NCBI GenBank assembly: GCA_963760735.1
Contig: CAVXEB010000004.1
Coordinates: 124,001 to 188,000 of the forward strand
Reading direction: 5' to 3'
Source of the DNA: CF-46 sp963760735
GTDB lineage: Bacteria; Chloroflexota; Limnocylindria; Limnocylindrales; CSP1-4
Length of the DNA stretch: 64,000 nt
Positions 61,774 to 64,000 of this stretch are shown here, in pieces. Under the pieces are notes generated by a model that saw nothing but the letters and a program-made list of their open reading frames with translations, ran no database searches and was not told the DNA's origin. Position 1 is the first letter of the stretch, and each line of letters starts with the position of its first letter. A program made the translations under genes and the position numbers.

Positions 61774-62105
61774 CGATCGGTTCCTTTCTGGATGTCACGG
61801 AGATGGTCGGCCAGATGGTCGAAGCGTGTCGACCAGAAGGCGCGGTAGTGCTCGAGCCAGGCATCGGCGTCGCCGAGCGGCTGGGCGCGCAGACGAGCCG
61901 GTCGCTGCTGGGCCGTCCTCCCCCGCGTCACGAGACCGGCTCGCTCGAGGACCTTGAGGTGCTTCGAGACGGCCTGCACGGTGACCGGGAACGGCTCGGC
62001 GAGCTCGAGGACGGTCGCGTCGCCCATGGCCAGCCGGGCGAGGATCGCCCGCCTGGTCGGATCGGCGAGTGCAGCGAACGTCGTCGTGAGGGGATCGATC
62101 GGCAT
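61770..62105 (-). CDS. ArsR family transcriptional regulator
   Basis: The 111-residue winged-helix repressor begins TTFAALADPTRRAILARL and has FPVTVQAVSKHLKVLERAGLVTRGR as recognition region. No metal-binding Cys is present. It heads the ArsR-SRPBCC-hydrolase unit. A double inverted repeat (62120-62140) lies just upstream and is its probable operator. Confidence 0.88.
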   Translation of the reverse strand: MPIDPLTTTFAALADPTRRAILARLAMGDATVLELAEPFPVTVQAVSKHLKVLERAGLVTRGRTAQQRPARLRAQPLGDADAWLEHYRAFWSTRFDHLADHLRDIQKGTDR

Positions 62106-62119
62106 CTGTTCATCCTGTT

Positions 62120-62170
62120 GGTTGTGCAACCGAGTGGTTGAATACTGCGCGGCCGACGCTCCCGTGTCAA
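62120..62170 (-). promoter_or_regulatory. Operator and promoter of the second ArsR unit
   Basis: Two overlapping inverted repeats occur: GGTTGTGCAACC (62120-62131) and CAACC-GAGT-GGTTG (62127-62140). On the minus strand a consensus TTGACA (-35) lies at 62165-62170, with a weaker AGTATT -10 about 18 bases on (62141-62146), next to the repeats. This fits an autorepressed ArsR promoter. Confidence 0.55.
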
Positions 62171-62213
62171 GGGTCGTGCATGCCCCGACGCGGCCCGTGC
62201 CTAGACTCTCGCC

Positions 62214-63026
62214 ATGGCCGACAGCCCGAGCTGGGGATCTCTTCTCCGGGGCAGTCCCGAAGCGCTCAACCGGACCCGCGCCCGGTTCCGCCATGTGCCG
62301 AGTCCGCCGCGCTGCAAGATGTGCTACGCCCCGTTTGCGGGGATCGGCGGCGTCCTGCTCCGGCCGTGGTTCGGTCCCTGGGAGGCCAACCCGCGGCTCT
62401 GCAAGACCTGCTTCGGGACGCTCGCCAAGGCCGGGCCCGGCGGCGCCGAGGTCGAGCTCAGCCTGCTGTTCGCCGACATCCGCGGGTCGACCGGCCTGGC
62501 CGAACGCGTCGGGCCCGGCGCGTTCTCGGCGGTCGTCCAGGCGTTCTACGGCCACGCCGTCGATGCGATCGATCGCTCGAACGGGATCGTCGACAAGTTC
62601 GTCGGCGATGAGGCGATCGGGCTGTTCATTCCGGGCCTGACGGGCCCGGACCACGCCGCCCGGGCCGTCGAGGCCGGCCGATCGCTGTTGGCGGCGGTCG
62701 CGACCCCGGATGCGAGCCGCGACGGCCCGATCCCGGCCGGGGCCGCCGTGCATACCGGCATCGCCTATGTCGGCACGGTCGGGCCGTCCGGCGATGTCGG
62801 CGACTTCACGGCCCTCGGCGACCCGGTCAACACCACCGCCCGGCTCGCGTCGCTGGCGGGGCCGGGCGAGCTCCTCGTCTCGATCGACGCGGCCGAGCGC
62901 GCCGGGCTCGACATGACGGGCCTGACGCGTCGCGCGGTCGAGGTCCGCGGTCGCGAGGCGACGATCGACGTCGTCAGCCTGGGGTCGACCGGACGGACGG
63001 ACCCGGCCTCGAACGCGGTACCCTGA
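62214..63026 (+). CDS. Class III nucleotidyl cyclase with four-cysteine N-terminal module
   Basis: The 270-residue protein has two CxxC pairs (Cys34/Cys37 and Cys63/Cys66) that could bind zinc, then a compact cyclase domain: LSLLFADIRGSTGLAERV near residue 82, IVDKFVGDEAIGLF near 125 and GDPVNTTARLASLAGPGELL near 202. No membrane helix is seen, so it is cytoplasmic; the Cys module may be a redox or metal switch. TAGACT lies exactly six bases before the ATG. Confidence 0.84.
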   Translation: MADSPSWGSLLRGSPEALNRTRARFRHVPSPPRCKMCYAPFAGIGGVLLRPWFGPWEANPRLCKTCFGTLAKAGPGGAEVELSLLFADIRGSTGLAERVGPGAFSAVVQAFYGHAVDAIDRSNGIVDKFVGDEAIGLFIPGLTGPDHAARAVEAGRSLLAAVATPDASRDGPIPAGAAVHTGIAYVGTVGPSGDVGDFTALGDPVNTTARLASLAGPGELLVSIDAAERAGLDMTGLTRRAVEVRGREATIDVVSLGSTGRTDPASNAVP

Positions 63027-63105
63027 GCGACCTGATGACCGGATGGCTCGCCCGGCGCCCCGAGGACGCTTGGCGCTCGTTGATCTCGAACCAGAACGGC
63101 TGATC

Positions 63106-63140
63106 CGCCCCTTCCAGCACCAGCGTCAGTGGAAGGGGCG
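63106..63140. terminator. Hairpin between cyclase and GTPase genes
   Basis: CGCCCCTTCCA (63106-63116) and TGGAAGGGGCG (63130-63140) form a perfect 11-bp stem with a 13-base loop, 80 bases after the cyclase stop and 87 before the GTPase start. A terminator or a structured leader of the GTPase message are both possible. Confidence 0.5.
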
Positions 63141-63226
63141 AGGACCGGACGCGTGCCGCTCGTCGCAGCCTGATCGGCTGCGCGCCACGCGTCGCTGCTC
63201 GCCCGTCGAGGAACGGAGCCAGTCCC

Positions 63227-64000
63227 ATGCCCATGCCGCATCGAACGTTCGCCGCCGTGGCGAAACGACGCCTCGTCGGGAAGGAGGGTCGCGAACGGAT
63301 CCGCGAGGTCCGCGCGCTCCTCGCCGAGCTGCCCGACTACCGCAACGGGCCCTACGCGGACCTCCGCAAGTCGCTCCTCGCGGAGATCGACGACACACGA
63401 GTGCGGTCGAGCGCGGTCCACCGCGATTCGATCGCGGTCCGGCGAGAAGGCGCCGCCCAGATCGCGCTGGTCGGACCGCCGAACGTCGGCAAGTCGTCGC
63501 TGCTCCAGGCCCTGTCCGAGATCCAGATCAAGACCGGCGACTACGCCTTCACGACGCTCCGCCCGGTGCCCGCGCTCACCCGGATCCGCGGTGTCCTCGT
63601 CCAGCTCGTCGAGATCCCGGGCCTGATCGAGGGCGCGGCCGAGGACCGCGGCGGCGGGCGGGCGCTGCTCGGCGTCCTGCGATCGGCCGACGCGATCCTC
63701 TACTGCGTCCGGGCGAGCGACGATCCGGCCGAGCTGAACGTCGTGCGGAACGAGGTCGGGGCGGCCGGCATCGAGCTCCCGGCTGCGGTTGCGATGACGC
63801 GTGCCGACGAGGCCGACCCCGGCGCGCTCGATCGGATCGTCCTGGCCGTCCCGGACCTGCCGGTCCTCGCGGTGTCCGTGCTCCACGAGGCGTCGCTGGA
63901 CGCCGTCCGATCGACCGTCTGGGACCTCACCGGGCTGATCGCGGTCCGGCTCCGGTCCGACGGCGTCGTCGAGGAGGAGCCGCTCGCGCTCCACCCGCCC
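63227..64000 (+). CDS. DRG/Obg-like GTPase with TGS domain (3' end cut by window)
   Basis: The reading frame runs open to the window end (258 codons seen). It has an N-terminal helical region, the P-loop GPPNVGKS at 83-90, a G2 segment YAFTTLRP near 107, G3 EIPGLIEG near 128 in place of the usual DTPG/DxPG, and a degenerate G4 (MTRAD instead of NKxD). The last residues (LIAVRLRSDG) look like the start of a TGS domain. This fits the DRG/archaeal-type GTPase group linked to ribosomes. GGAG lies eight bases before the ATG; ATG 63233 is in frame. Confidence 0.82.
   Translation, partial: MPMPHRTFAAVAKRRLVGKEGRERIREVRALLAELPDYRNGPYADLRKSLLAEIDDTRVRSSAVHRDSIAVRREGAAQIALVGPPNVGKSSLLQALSEIQIKTGDYAFTTLRPVPALTRIRGVLVQLVEIPGLIEGAAEDRGGGRALLGVLRSADAILYCVRASDDPAELNVVRNEVGAAGIELPAAVAMTRADEADPGALDRIVLAVPDLPVLAVSVLHEASLDAVRSTVWDLTGLIAVRLRSDGVVEEEPLALHPP

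Overview
The window is a very GC-rich, gene-dense stretch of bacterial chromosome that ends inside a gene on the right. I see no rRNA, tRNA, CRISPR array, insertion sequence, prophage or replication origin. Gene content points to a soil or freshwater Chloroflexota (Limnocylindria/Ellin6529-like), with Actinomycetota as the alternative. The clues are ECF sigma factors with C-terminal SnoaL-like tails, two deazaflavin (F420)-type nitroreductases, an EXLDI protein beside a DrrAB-type exporter, several class III nucleotide cyclases, and many small VOC, SRPBCC, ArsR and DHFR-like proteins. The taxon is an inference from gene families only.

Layout. 78-9756: YaaA-like protein, an ECF41-like sigma factor, F420-type nitroreductase, DUF6194 protein, prenyltransferase-like protein, FAD oxidoreductase, ATP-dependent DNA ligase, DUF1801 protein, monooxygenase, and an EXLDI/drrA/drrB unit. 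9822-23037: acetyltransferase, alpha/beta hydrolases, a PHB-depolymerase-like lipoprotein, an AlkZ-type DNA glycosylase, EttA, a frameshifted gene, an MFS exporter, an FAD monooxygenase, a cupin-cyclase fusion, a receiver-domain remnant and a beta-propeller protein. 23068-32809: the most coherent system, described below. 32830-45467: transporters, dehydrogenase, an ECF sigma factor with a membrane propeller protein, methyltransferase, VOC/SRPBCC/ArsR unit, and a DsbA/VKOR disulfide pair. 45706-55184: luciferase-like oxidoreductase with FMN reductase, prolyl aminopeptidase, AI-2E transporter, D-aminopeptidase, AAC(2')-type acetyltransferase, MarR, VOC, DHFR-like and FAD oxidoreductase genes, STAS protein. 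55120-64000: ECF sigma factor, amidohydrolase, two cyclases, an intradiol dioxygenase-like lipoprotein, a second ArsR/SRPBCC/hydrolase unit, and a DRG/Obg-like GTPase cut by the window edge.

The 23-33 kb system carries a complete branched-chain-amino-acid-type ABC transporter (livG, livF, livH, livM, livJ). With it are an amidohydrolase and a glutamine-synthetase-like ligase that look like the two halves of FluG as separate genes, an Lrp/AsnC regulator, a PuuD-like class I glutamine amidotransferase and a short-chain dehydrogenase. The two divergent control regions at its ends share a block of matching sequence. I read it as an uptake and gamma-glutamylation route for an unknown amine or amino acid, probably under Lrp control.

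Many genes have no Shine-Dalgarno sequence and instead carry a -10-like hexamer (NANNNT) exactly 6-7 bases before the start codon. This suggests widespread leaderless transcription. Genes inside operons mostly use ATGA or GTGA stop-start overlaps.
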